64,000 bases of DNA from Lachnoclostridium sp. UBA5890 (GTDB lineage: Bacteria > Bacillota > Clostridia > Lachnospirales > Lachnospiraceae), in the NCBI GenBank assembly GCA_002431395.1, contig DJEU01000025.1, positions 62,001 to 126,000 of the forward strand, in the 5' to 3' direction. A program made the translations under genes and the position numbers. The notes beneath the pieces were generated by a model. The model saw only the letters and a program-made list of their open reading frames with translations. It did not search any database and was not told where the DNA came from. Each line of letters starts with the position of its first letter. Positions within the stretch are counted from its first letter, which is position 1. Shown here in pieces: positions 39,793 to 48,065 of the stretch.

Positions 39793-39815
39793 AGGTTCGA
39801 ATCCCTCCGTCTCCG
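39793..39815 (+). other. attR: duplicate of a tRNA 3' end (probably tRNA-Ser)
   Basis: GGTTCGAATCCCTCCGTCTC then CG. It is the T loop, 3' T stem and 3' acceptor strand of a tRNA. The upstream bases do not complete the tRNA, so this is the attachment-site copy brought by the phage. An acceptor ending CGTCTCC with discriminator G fits tRNA-Ser. The intact tRNA should lie left of the window. Confidence 0.7.
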
Positions 39816-39831
39816 TTGTTTAAAAATCTTG

Positions 39832-39859
39832 TTGACATTTGAAAAAAATGTGATATACT
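39832..39859 (+). promoter_or_regulatory. trp operon promoter
   Basis: TTGACA and TATACT with a 16-base spacer, 17 bases past attR. The prophage thus ends immediately upstream of the promoter without removing it. Confidence 0.8.
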
Positions 39860-39865
39860 GATTTT

Positions 39866-40160
39866 TAGATAAGAAATATATCGAAACCGATGAGCAAGAG
39901 TAAGTAAAAGTGAAACATTGTTTTCAGAGAGCTGCAGGTGGGTGCGATGCAGCAGCAATATCATTTTGAATGGACTTGTGAGGGCAGCTTGAAAGAGTAT
40001 CGAGTAGACGCTGACGGAAACCTGTACCGTTAACAACAGGAGTGCATGGTGGTGCATGATGAGTGGGTTATACCGATTAGCCAATAAGGGTGGTACCGCA
40101 GAAGTTGATAGCTTTTGTCCCTGTTCTAGTGATAGAACAAGTGACAGAGGCTTTTTTTAT
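39866..40160 (+). promoter_or_regulatory. Tryptophan T-box leader
   Basis: It has the T-box motif AAGGGTGGTACCGCA (40086-40100), an AGTA-loop-like GAGTAAGTA in stem I, and TGG (39971-39973) at the specifier position followed by A. A competing terminator (stem around GTTCTA/TAGAAC, T run) lies at 40111-40158. Uncharged tRNA-Trp should stabilise the antiterminator and raise expression of trpEGDCFBA. Confidence 0.88.
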
Positions 40161-40257
40161 TGCTTTAGCGTAACTATTCAGGACGCCTCAGGTATCGCAC
40201 AATCGGACAATCTCTTTTGCACACATCGTAGCAATAAACAAAAAGGAGATGTTTACG

Positions 40258-41727
40258 ATGTTGTTAGAAAAAATTGAAAAATATGTGGCGGATTATGATG
40301 TGATTCCGGTAAAAAAAGAAATTTATGCGGATCTCGTGACGCCCATTGCGTTATTGCAGAAAATTGCAGCAAAGAAAAAACGTTTTTACCTTCTCGAAAG
40401 TGTAGAAGGAGGAGAAAAGTGGGGACGTTATTCTTTCCTTGGCTACGATCCGGTGATGCGGGTATCCTGCTTCCGGGATAAGGTCGAGATCGAAGAAAAG
40501 GGAGAAAAAAAGACAATCACCACAAACGATTCGTTTCAGGTGATCCGGGATATTTTAAAGCGGTATCGTTCGCCGAAGATTGAAGATATGCCGCCGTTTA
40601 CGGGAGGATTTGTTGGATATTTTGCCTATGCCATGATTGAGCATGCAGAGCCGGTGTTAAATATCAAGCGAGGCGAATTTAACGATTACGATCTGATGCT
40701 TTTTGATAAAGTGATTGCGTACGATCAATTGAAACAAAAGATCATTGTCGTAGGAAATGTAAAGACCAAAGGGGATTTGCAGCAAAATCTGCAAAAGGCA
40801 GAAAAAGAGATTGATGACATTATCACTATGATTCAGGAGGAGACGAAATTACCGGAATTTCCTTCTTATGACAAAGTGAAATTTGAATGTAATGTATCTG
40901 AAAAAGAATATGAAGATATCGTCGAGAAGACAAAAGAATATATCCACGATGGAGATATTTTCCAGGCAGTAATTTCCAGACGATTTGTCAGCCCTTACGA
41001 GGGAAGCCTGATTCAGCCGTATCGTGTGCTTCGAACGACAAATTCTTCCCCGTACATGGTTTATATGAACTTAGATGATGTGGAAATCATGAGTACCTCG
41101 CCGGAGACGCTGGTTCGTTTGCAGGATGGAAGATTGACGACATTCCCGGTCGCAGGATCCAGACCGAGAGGAAAAGATGAAGCGGAAGACGAAGCTCTTG
41201 TTAAAGATCTTCTCAGTGATGAAAAAGAATTGTCAGAGCACAATATGCTCGTGGATCTGGGACGAAACGATCTGGGACGTATCGCAGAATTTGGTACCGT
41301 GGATGTAACAAAATATATGATGATCCACAAATATTCGAAGATCATGCATATTTGTTCTCAGGTGGAAGCCGATATCCGAAAAGATGCGGATGCTCTGGAT
41401 GCTGTAAAATCCGTGCTGCCGGCCGGAACGTTATCCGGAGCACCAAAGATCCGAGCTTGTGAGATCATTGACGAACTGGAAAGTGAGCCGCGTGGAATTT
41501 ACGGAGGAGCACTTGGTTATCTTGATTTCAGCGGAAACTTAGATACCTGTATCGCCATTCGTATGGCAGTAAAAAAAGACGGAAAAGTCTATGTGCAGGC
41601 AGGAGGCGGTATCGTCGCCGACAGCCAGCCGAGACTGGAATATGAAGAGTCCGGCAACAAAGCAAGGGCAGTGATCGACGCAATACAAAATGCAGGAAAA
41701 GATATGACAGGAGGTTTGATGATATGA
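40258..41727 (+). CDS. trpE: Anthranilate synthase component I
   Basis: 489 residues. Chorismate-binding fold with the C-terminal signatures AVISRRFVSPYEGS, TFPVAGSRPRGKD, MLVDLGRNDLGRI and GGALGYLDFSGNLDTCI. It makes anthranilate from chorismate with the TrpG amidotransferase. The second ATG (40258) has the better spacing to AAGGAG; the first at 40249 is directly adjacent. Overlaps trpG by four bases. Confidence 0.95.
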   Translation: MLLEKIEKYVADYDVIPVKKEIYADLVTPIALLQKIAAKKKRFYLLESVEGGEKWGRYSFLGYDPVMRVSCFRDKVEIEEKGEKKTITTNDSFQVIRDILKRYRSPKIEDMPPFTGGFVGYFAYAMIEHAEPVLNIKRGEFNDYDLMLFDKVIAYDQLKQKIIVVGNVKTKGDLQQNLQKAEKEIDDIITMIQEETKLPEFPSYDKVKFECNVSEKEYEDIVEKTKEYIHDGDIFQAVISRRFVSPYEGSLIQPYRVLRTTNSSPYMVYMNLDDVEIMSTSPETLVRLQDGRLTTFPVAGSRPRGKDEAEDEALVKDLLSDEKELSEHNMLVDLGRNDLGRIAEFGTVDVTKYMMIHKYSKIMHICSQVEADIRKDADALDAVKSVLPAGTLSGAPKIRACEIIDELESEPRGIYGGALGYLDFSGNLDTCIAIRMAVKKDGKVYVQAGGGIVADSQPRLEYEESGNKARAVIDAIQNAGKDMTGGLMI

Positions 41728-42293
41728 TTCTCTTAATTGACAATTATGACAGTTTTTCCTATAACCTCGTTCAGTTGATCGGGGAGATCAATCCGGATAT
41801 CAAAGTAATCCGAAACGATGAAAAGACCGTGGAGGAAATCCGGGCGATGAAACCAAGTCATATCATTTTATCGCCGGGACCGGGATATCCGAAAGATGCC
41901 GGTGTATGTGAAGAGGTGATCCGCAGTCTTGGCGGCGAGATCCCTATTCTGGGCGTGTGCCTGGGACATCAGGCAATCTGTGAAGTATTTGGAGCCACCA
42001 TCTGTCATGCCAAACAATTGATGCATGGAAAAAAGAGCAATGTAAAAATTGATACCGAAGATCCTATTTTCCAGAATCTTCCGGAACGGATCGATGTGGC
42101 GAGATATCATTCCCTGATTGCAGACATTGACACAGTTCCGGAGGAACTTAAAGTCATTTCGGTGGATGACAATCAGGAAGTAATGGCAGTAAAACACAGA
42201 GAAAAAAAGATTTATGGATTACAGTTTCATCCGGAATCAATTCTGACGCCGGATGGCAGAGTGATCTTAAACAATTTTTTAAAAACAATATAA
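41724..42293 (+). CDS. trpG: Anthranilate synthase component II (glutamine amidotransferase)
   Basis: 189 residues, class I amidotransferase. It has LIDNYDSFSYNLVQ, the nucleophile Cys in GVCLGHQAI and the His-Glu pair in LQFHPESI. It gives ammonia to TrpE. Here it stands alone, not fused to TrpD. Confidence 0.95.
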   Translation: MILLIDNYDSFSYNLVQLIGEINPDIKVIRNDEKTVEEIRAMKPSHIILSPGPGYPKDAGVCEEVIRSLGGEIPILGVCLGHQAICEVFGATICHAKQLMHGKKSNVKIDTEDPIFQNLPERIDVARYHSLIADIDTVPEELKVISVDDNQEVMAVKHREKKIYGLQFHPESILTPDGRVILNNFLKTI

Positions 42294-42312
42294 TTTCAAG
42301 GAGGCATTTATC

Positions 42313-43326
42313 ATGGTAATCAAAGAGGCAATTCATGAAGTGATTAATGGAAAAGATTTAAGTTATGAGATGGCACAGGGTGCGATGAAAGAAATTATGT
42401 CAGGGGAAGCATCCCAGATATTGATGGCAACCTATCTTACGGCACTTCGTATGAAAGGCGAAACCATTACAGAGATTACAGCATCTGCGCAGGCCATGCG
42501 TGATCTTGGTGTACATTTGACACCGGACTATGATGTCCTTGAAATCGTAGGAACCGGCGGAGATGAAGTGGGAACATTTAACATTTCCACCACATCCGCA
42601 TTTGTTATCGCGGCGGCAGGAATCCCGGTGGCAAAACATGGAAACCGAAGTGTATCCAGTAAAAGTGGTGCCGCAGACGTGCTCGAAAGCCTGGGAGCAG
42701 ATATTACGATTGATGATAAAAAAAGCAAAGAAGTTCTTGATAAAGTAAAAATGAGTTTCTTATTTGCGCAGTATTATCATTCTTCCATGAAAAATGTCGG
42801 CCCGGTTCGTAAAGAAATGGGAGAGCGTACGATATTTAACATCCTTGGTCCACTTACGAACCCTGCAAATGCAAGCATTCAGCTTTTGGGTGTATATAAC
42901 AACGATCTGGTTGAAAAACTGGCAGAAGTATTGAAAAATCTTGGCGTAAAACGAGGCATGGCAGTTTGTGGAAACGACGGACTTGACGAGATCACGCTTA
43001 CCGGTCCGACACATTGCTGCGAGATCCATGACGGCGGCTTGACATCCTTTGATATCACACCGGAACAATTCGGATTTGAAACCTGTGATCTGAAAGAACT
43101 GATCGGAGGAACGCCACAGGAAAATGCACAGATTACAAGAGATATCTTGTCCGGAAAAGAAACCGGCGCAAAGAGAAATGTAATCTTGATGAATGCCGGA
43201 ATTGCTATTTATCTTGGAAAAGAGGGCATTACGATGGAAGAAGGAGTCGCTATCGCAAAAGAAATGATCGACAGCGGAAAGGCTCTTGAGAAACTGGAAG
43301 AATTTGTAAAAGAAACCAATGCCTGA
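42313..43326 (+). CDS. trpD: Anthranilate phosphoribosyltransferase
   Basis: 337 residues, the normal length. It has GTGGDEVGTFNISTTSAFV for PRPP binding and the KHGNRSVSSKSGAADVLESL motif. It joins anthranilate with PRPP. AAGGAGG precedes the start. Confidence 0.95.
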   Translation: MVIKEAIHEVINGKDLSYEMAQGAMKEIMSGEASQILMATYLTALRMKGETITEITASAQAMRDLGVHLTPDYDVLEIVGTGGDEVGTFNISTTSAFVIAAAGIPVAKHGNRSVSSKSGAADVLESLGADITIDDKKSKEVLDKVKMSFLFAQYYHSSMKNVGPVRKEMGERTIFNILGPLTNPANASIQLLGVYNNDLVEKLAEVLKNLGVKRGMAVCGNDGLDEITLTGPTHCCEIHDGGLTSFDITPEQFGFETCDLKELIGGTPQENAQITRDILSGKETGAKRNVILMNAGIAIYLGKEGITMEEGVAIAKEMIDSGKALEKLEEFVKETNA

Positions 43327-43346
43327 GTAAGGCAGGGAGGAATCTT

Positions 43347-44126
43347 ATGATTTTAGATGAGATCGCAGCAAAGACAAGAGAGCGGGTAGCGCGGTGCAAA
43401 GAGAACGTCAGCCCGGAAGAGATGAAAAAAAAGGCACTTTCTCTGCCGGCAGAGACGGGTTTTCCTTTTGAAAAACAATTGAAAAAGGACGGTGTTTCCT
43501 TTATCTGCGAGATAAAAAAAGCGTCTCCTTCCAAAGGCGTGATCGCAGAGCAGTTTGCTTATCTTGACATTGCGGCTGAATACGAGAAAATTGGTGCTGA
43601 CTGCATTTCGGTATTGACAGAACCGGATTATTTCATGGGAAGTACCGAATATTTGAAAGAAATTCATGAAAAAGTAGATATTCCTCTGCTTCGGAAAGAT
43701 TTTACCGTGGATGAGTATATGATTTATGAGGCAAAGACGATCGGAGCGAGTGCAGTGCTTTTAATTTGTTCTCTTTTGGACGAGGAGACTCTTCGCGAGT
43801 GGATCGCACTGAGCCATAGTCTGGGACTTTCGGCATTGGTGGAGGCACATGACGAAGAAGAGATTCAGATGGCGGTACGCACCGGAGCAAGGATCATCGG
43901 CGTCAATAACCGCAATTTGAAGACGTTTGAAGTAGACATCAATAATTGCATTCGTCAGAGAAAGCACATTCCTTCGGATATTTTATTCGTGGCAGAAAGC
44001 GGAATCAAATCCAGAGAGGACATTGCCGCGTTGGAAAAAGGCGGTGTCGATGGTGTTTTGATCGGGGAAACACTGATGCGGAGCCCGGATAAAGCAGCGA
44101 CACTGCGTCAGCTGAAAGGACGGTAA
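43347..44126 (+). CDS. trpC: Indole-3-glycerol phosphate synthase
   Basis: 259 residues, TIM barrel. IKKASPSKGVI holds the catalytic Lys, followed by LTEPDYFMGS and LRKDFTVDEYMIYEA. VAESGIKSREDI and GVLIGETLM bind phosphate near the C-terminus. Encoded as a separate protein from TrpF. Confidence 0.95.
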   Translation: MILDEIAAKTRERVARCKENVSPEEMKKKALSLPAETGFPFEKQLKKDGVSFICEIKKASPSKGVIAEQFAYLDIAAEYEKIGADCISVLTEPDYFMGSTEYLKEIHEKVDIPLLRKDFTVDEYMIYEAKTIGASAVLLICSLLDEETLREWIALSHSLGLSALVEAHDEEEIQMAVRTGARIIGVNNRNLKTFEVDINNCIRQRKHIPSDILFVAESGIKSREDIAALEKGGVDGVLIGETLMRSPDKAATLRQLKGR

Positions 44127-44130
44127 TGCC

Positions 44131-44754
44131 ATGAAATTAAAGTTTTGCGGCATACGCAGACCCGAGGATGTCGCCTATGTGAACGAAGTAAAACCGGATT
44201 TTGCGGGATTTATCTTTGCCAATACCCGGCGAAAGATTACGTTGGAACAGGCAGTCAAGTTTCGGTCCCAGATATTGCCGGAGATTCCGGTGGTTGGTGT
44301 ATTTGTCAATGAGACTCCGGAAACAATCATTCACTACATTAAAGAAAAAGCAATCGATATGGTTCAGCTTCACGGAGATGAGACCAATGATGAAATTCTT
44401 AAGATTAAGGAAGCGACAGAGGCTGAGATAATTAAAGCCGTCCGTGCCAAAGATGTGGAAAGCATTCGAAAGGCCGATGCGATGGATTGTGATTATCTGC
44501 TGATCGATGCTTACCAGCCCGGAGTGTATGGTGGAACCGGGAATGTTTTTGACTGGACCATGATTCCGGAAGACCTGCATCATCCGTTTTTTCTGGCAGG
44601 TGGTCTGAATGCCGCCAATGTACGGCAGGCGATGCAGCAGGTGCCGGCCTATGCTCTGGATATCAGTAGTGGAATTGAAACAGAAGGATGTAAAGATTTG
44701 GAAAAAATGAAAGAAATTAAGAAGATTGGAGATGAAAGTAATGTCGAAATCTAG
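44131..44754 (+). CDS. trpF: Phosphoribosylanthranilate isomerase
   Basis: 207 residues, TIM barrel. LKFCGIRRPEDV at the start holds the catalytic Cys, and Asp in LLIDAYQPGVYGGTG is the acid. The C-terminal ALDISSGIETEGCKD binds phosphate. It overlaps trpB by 14 bases. Confidence 0.95.
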   Translation: MKLKFCGIRRPEDVAYVNEVKPDFAGFIFANTRRKITLEQAVKFRSQILPEIPVVGVFVNETPETIIHYIKEKAIDMVQLHGDETNDEILKIKEATEAEIIKAVRAKDVESIRKADAMDCDYLLIDAYQPGVYGGTGNVFDWTMIPEDLHHPFFLAGGLNAANVRQAMQQVPAYALDISSGIETEGCKDLEKMKEIKKIGDESNVEI

Positions 44755-45931
44755 AGGACGTTTTGGTATTCACGGGGGACAATATATCCCGGAAACACTG
44801 ATGAATGCCGTAATCGAATTGGAACAGGCATATCGAAAATATAAGGAGGATCCGGATTTTGTACGAGAGTTCAATGAAATGCTGGCAACTTATGTAGGCC
44901 GACCATCCCTTTTGTACTATGCGGATCGTATGACAAAAGATCTGGGAGGCGCGAAGATTTATCTGAAACGAGAAGATCTGAACCATACCGGATCTCATAA
45001 ATTGAACAATGCTCTTGGCCAGGCGCTGCTGGCAAAACGAATGGGTAAAAAACGCCTGATCGCAGAGACAGGAGCCGGACAGCATGGTGTGGCAACAGCT
45101 ACGATCGCAGCCTTTCTAGGAATGGAATGTGAAGTGTTTATGGGAAAAGAAGATACCGAGCGACAGGCATTGAATGTATATCGTATGGAGCTTTTGGGCG
45201 CGAAGGTGCATGCGGTGACAAGTGGAACACAGACACTGAAAGATGCCGTGAATGAGACCCTTCGTGAGTGGACTAACCGCATCGACGATACACATTATGT
45301 GATTGGTTCGGTTATGGGACCGGCACCGTTTCCGGAAATTGTAAGAGATTTCCAGAGTGTTATCGGAAAAGAGATTAAATCCCAGTTGATGGAACGGGAA
45401 GGAAAACTTCCGGATGCTGTCATTGCCTGCGTCGGTGGCGGAAGCAATGCGATGGGAGCCTTTTATGATTTTATTCCGGATGAATCGGTACAGCTGATCG
45501 GATGTGAAGCTGCCGGACATGGGGTAAATACAGATAAGAACGCAGCGACGATCGCCAATGGAACATTGGGCGTATTTCATGGTATGAAATCTTATTTCTG
45601 CCAGGATGAATATGGACAGATCGCACCGGTATATTCGATCTCGGCCGGACTGGACTATCCGGGAATCGGGCCGGAACATGCACATCTTCATGATATCGGA
45701 CGTGCCCAGTATGTGCCGATCACAGACGAAGAAGCCGTTTCTGCCTTTGAATATTTGTCAAGAATCGAGGGAATCATCCCTGCGATCGAGAGTTCCCATG
45801 CTCTGGCATATGCGAGAAAACTGGCTCCGACGATGAACCAAGATCAGATTATTGTAGTAAATATTTCAGGACGTGGCGACAAAGATGTGGCAGCCATTGC
45901 AAGATACAGGGGGGTCGAACTTTATGAGTAA
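44741..45931 (+). CDS. trpB: Tryptophan synthase beta chain
   Basis: 396 residues from ATG 44741, with GGAG nine bases before. The PLP-Lys is in REDLNHTGSHKLNNALGQA, the glycine-rich phosphate loop in VGGGSNAMGAF. It joins indole with serine. It overlaps trpF by 14 and trpA by eight bases. Confidence 0.96.
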   Translation: MSKSRGRFGIHGGQYIPETLMNAVIELEQAYRKYKEDPDFVREFNEMLATYVGRPSLLYYADRMTKDLGGAKIYLKREDLNHTGSHKLNNALGQALLAKRMGKKRLIAETGAGQHGVATATIAAFLGMECEVFMGKEDTERQALNVYRMELLGAKVHAVTSGTQTLKDAVNETLREWTNRIDDTHYVIGSVMGPAPFPEIVRDFQSVIGKEIKSQLMEREGKLPDAVIACVGGGSNAMGAFYDFIPDESVQLIGCEAAGHGVNTDKNAATIANGTLGVFHGMKSYFCQDEYGQIAPVYSISAGLDYPGIGPEHAHLHDIGRAQYVPITDEEAVSAFEYLSRIEGIIPAIESSHALAYARKLAPTMNQDQIIVVNISGRGDKDVAAIARYRGVELYE

Positions 45932-46694
45932 GATAGCACAGGCTTTTGATCATGGAAAAGCATTTATACCATTTGTAACAGCAGGAGATCCGGACTTAGA
46001 TACCACCAAAGAGCTTCTTCCGGTTCTGCAGGAAAGCGGCGCAGATCTGATTGAGATCGGAATCCCATTTTCGGATCCGGTCGCAGAAGGTATTGTCATT
46101 CAGAAAGCCGACGAGAGAGCTTTGGCGGCAGGAACGACGACCGACAAAATCTTTGATATGGTAGAATCCATTCAGGATAAAATGCACGTTCCCATGGTGT
46201 TTATGACATATGCAAATGTAATTTTTGTTTACGGCATTGAAAAATTTGCCAAACGTTCCAAAGAAATCGGCATGAGTGGCGTAATCATTCCGGATGTTCC
46301 GTTTGAAGAGAAAGAAGAAATGGATTCCGTCTTTTCCCAATACGATCTGAATGTCATTTCCCTGATCGCACCGACGTCTCATGACCGTATTCAGGCGATT
46401 GCAGCAGAGGCGAAGGGATTCGTATACTGCGTATCGAGTCTCGGCGTAACAGGTATGCGCAGCACGATCAATAAAGGTGTTGCGCAGATGATCGAGCAGG
46501 TAAAGAAGACAAAAGACATCCCATGTGCCATCGGATTTGGAATTTCCACGCCGGAGCAGGCAAAAGAAATGTCAGAATTTTCGGATGGCGTGATCGTAGG
46601 AAGTGCCATTGTAAAACTGGTTGAAACCTATGGAAAAGAGTGCATTAAACCGGTTTCCGAGTATGTGAAGAGCATGAAAGAAGCAATTTCTTAA
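45924..46694 (+). CDS. trpA: Tryptophan synthase alpha chain
   Basis: 256 residues from ATG 45924. Signatures: FVTAGDPDL, LIEIGIPFSDPVAEG with the catalytic residues, VIIPDVPFEE and IGFGISTPEQAKEM. The common DPVADGP motif appears here as DPVAEGI. It closes the operon. Confidence 0.95.
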   Translation: MSKIAQAFDHGKAFIPFVTAGDPDLDTTKELLPVLQESGADLIEIGIPFSDPVAEGIVIQKADERALAAGTTTDKIFDMVESIQDKMHVPMVFMTYANVIFVYGIEKFAKRSKEIGMSGVIIPDVPFEEKEEMDSVFSQYDLNVISLIAPTSHDRIQAIAAEAKGFVYCVSSLGVTGMRSTINKGVAQMIEQVKKTKDIPCAIGFGISTPEQAKEMSEFSDGVIVGSAIVKLVETYGKECIKPVSEYVKSMKEAIS

Positions 46695-46698
46695 AATC

Positions 46699-46724
46699 GT
46701 GAACAAAAATTCACTTTTATTTTC
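46699..46724 (+). terminator. Weak terminator after trpA
   Basis: GTGAA/TTCAC with a short A-rich loop, followed by TTTTATTTT. The stem is short, so some read-through is likely. Confidence 0.5.
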
Positions 46725-46778
46725 TCAAAAAGTGTGATAGAATGAGTATTAACGTTAAGTTATTAGGAGGAAAACGAA

Positions 46779-47882
46779 GTGAAAAGACGAGCAGTTATTT
46801 TAAGTATGGTATTATCCGCTTCTTTGGTGCTTACAGGATGTTCCTGGAGCGAAATAAAGAGCAAATTTACAGGAGAAGATTCCAGCACGACATCAACCGC
46901 ATCGCAGGACGATGATTACGTTGCGTCGGAGTGTGTGACAATTCCTGAATATAAAGGAATTGAGGTAGATTGTACTGTGTCGGATGATGAAGTACAGTCC
47001 CAGTTAGATTCCTTTGTAAGTCAGAACTCTACGGAGAAGAAGATTAAAAAAGGAAAATGTAAAAAAGGTGACACGGTAAATATTGATTATGAAGGAAAGA
47101 CCGATGGCAAAGCTTTTGAAGGCGGAAGTGCTTCCGGAAGTGCCATTACGCTTGGATCTTCCGGATTTATTGATGGATTTGATGATGGTGTGATCGGTAT
47201 GAAGCCGGGCGAAACCAAAGATCTCAACCTCAAATTCCCGGATGACTACACCAATAATAAAGATCTTGCCGGAAAAGCAGCGGTATTTACGGTGACTTTG
47301 AATTACATTTCAAAGACAAAAACACCAAAACTGACAGACAAGCTGGTATCTGAAAAGACCGAGTACAAAACGATTGAAGAATACAAAAAGTCTATCCGTG
47401 AAGACTTGAAGAAGGAAAAGAAAGATGGTGCAGGATCTACCGCTTATGGTCAAGTGGAAGATAAAGCTGAAGTGAAGAAATATCCGGATTCTCTCGTGAA
47501 TACGGCAAGTTCCCAGCTCGATGCTTACTATCGTTACACGGCAAAACAGTATGGTTTTGATGATTTTAATACGTTCCTGACACAGGCCGGTATGACAGAA
47601 GATACCTATAAAGAGCAGTTAACACAGGCGGCGCAGGGCATTGCAAAAACGCAGCTTTTGACAGAGGCGATTGCAGAAAAAGAAGGCATCACGGTTACCG
47701 ATGATGAGATTACGGAAGAGATGCAGAAAGTGGAAGAGCAGGGAGGAACCGTAGACGAATTGAAGAAAAACTTCAAAGAACTTTACGGTGACGTGATCTC
47801 GATTGAAAAATATTATAAGATCACATTACTTACCAATAAAGTCATCGATATGGTCGGCGAAAACGCTAAGATCAAAGAATAA
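46779..47882 (+). CDS. Exported FKBP/trigger-factor-like lipoprotein foldase
   Basis: 367 residues from GTG 46779 (AGGAGG upstream). A lipoprotein signal with lipobox LVLTGC puts it at the outer face of the membrane. Residues about 95-185 form an FKBP-type prolyl isomerase (KKGDTVNIDYEGKTDGKAFE, then GFDDGVIGMKPGETKDL), and the rest is the helical chaperone arm of trigger factor. It is thus a trigger factor relocated to the cell surface, perhaps for folding exported proteins such as the neighbouring surface protein. That role is inference. Confidence 0.85.
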   Translation: MKRRAVILSMVLSASLVLTGCSWSEIKSKFTGEDSSTTSTASQDDDYVASECVTIPEYKGIEVDCTVSDDEVQSQLDSFVSQNSTEKKIKKGKCKKGDTVNIDYEGKTDGKAFEGGSASGSAITLGSSGFIDGFDDGVIGMKPGETKDLNLKFPDDYTNNKDLAGKAAVFTVTLNYISKTKTPKLTDKLVSEKTEYKTIEEYKKSIREDLKKEKKDGAGSTAYGQVEDKAEVKKYPDSLVNTASSQLDAYYRYTAKQYGFDDFNTFLTQAGMTEDTYKEQLTQAAQGIAKTQLLTEAIAEKEGITVTDDEITEEMQKVEEQGGTVDELKKNFKELYGDVISIEKYYKITLLTNKVIDMVGENAKIKE

Positions 47883-47907
47883 TAGAAAATCAACGAAGAG
47901 ATTTCAA

Positions 47908-47947
47908 ACTGTCTAAGCAAAAATATTTTGTTTAGGCAGTTTTTTTT
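47908..47947 (+). terminator. Terminator after foldase gene
   Basis: AACTGTCTAA pairs with TTAGGCAGTT (one wobble), followed by a T run. Confidence 0.85.
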
Positions 47948-47959
47948 ATAAACAAACTA

Positions 47960-47988
47960 TTGCAGGAAGTTCAAAAAAATGATAAAAT
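47960..47988 (+). promoter_or_regulatory. Promoter of the BspA-like gene
   Basis: TTGCAG and TAAAAT with a 17-base spacer, about 80 bases before the start. Confidence 0.65.
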
Positions 47989-48065
47989 GAATCTGTATAT
48001 TTTATAAATAAAAAGTAACTGAATTGTTACGTAAAATGTTAATTAACAAGAAAAGGAGACTGACT

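Larger units (their letters stand above)
1..39815 (+). mobile_element. Prophage with lambda-type head and contractile tail (left end outside window)
   Basis: A continuous set of phage genes runs from a late-regulator-like gene at 85 to a tyrosine integrase ending at 39714. The order is packaging, head, contractile tail, lysis, accessory/lysogeny genes, early replication genes, integrase. The right end is set by a tRNA 3'-end duplicate at 39793-39815 followed at once by the host trp promoter. No matching copy is seen at the left, so the left attachment site lies outside the window. All late genes appear intact, with tight spacing and stop/start overlaps, so the element may be functional. This is an inference from gene content. 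Confidence 0.95.
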
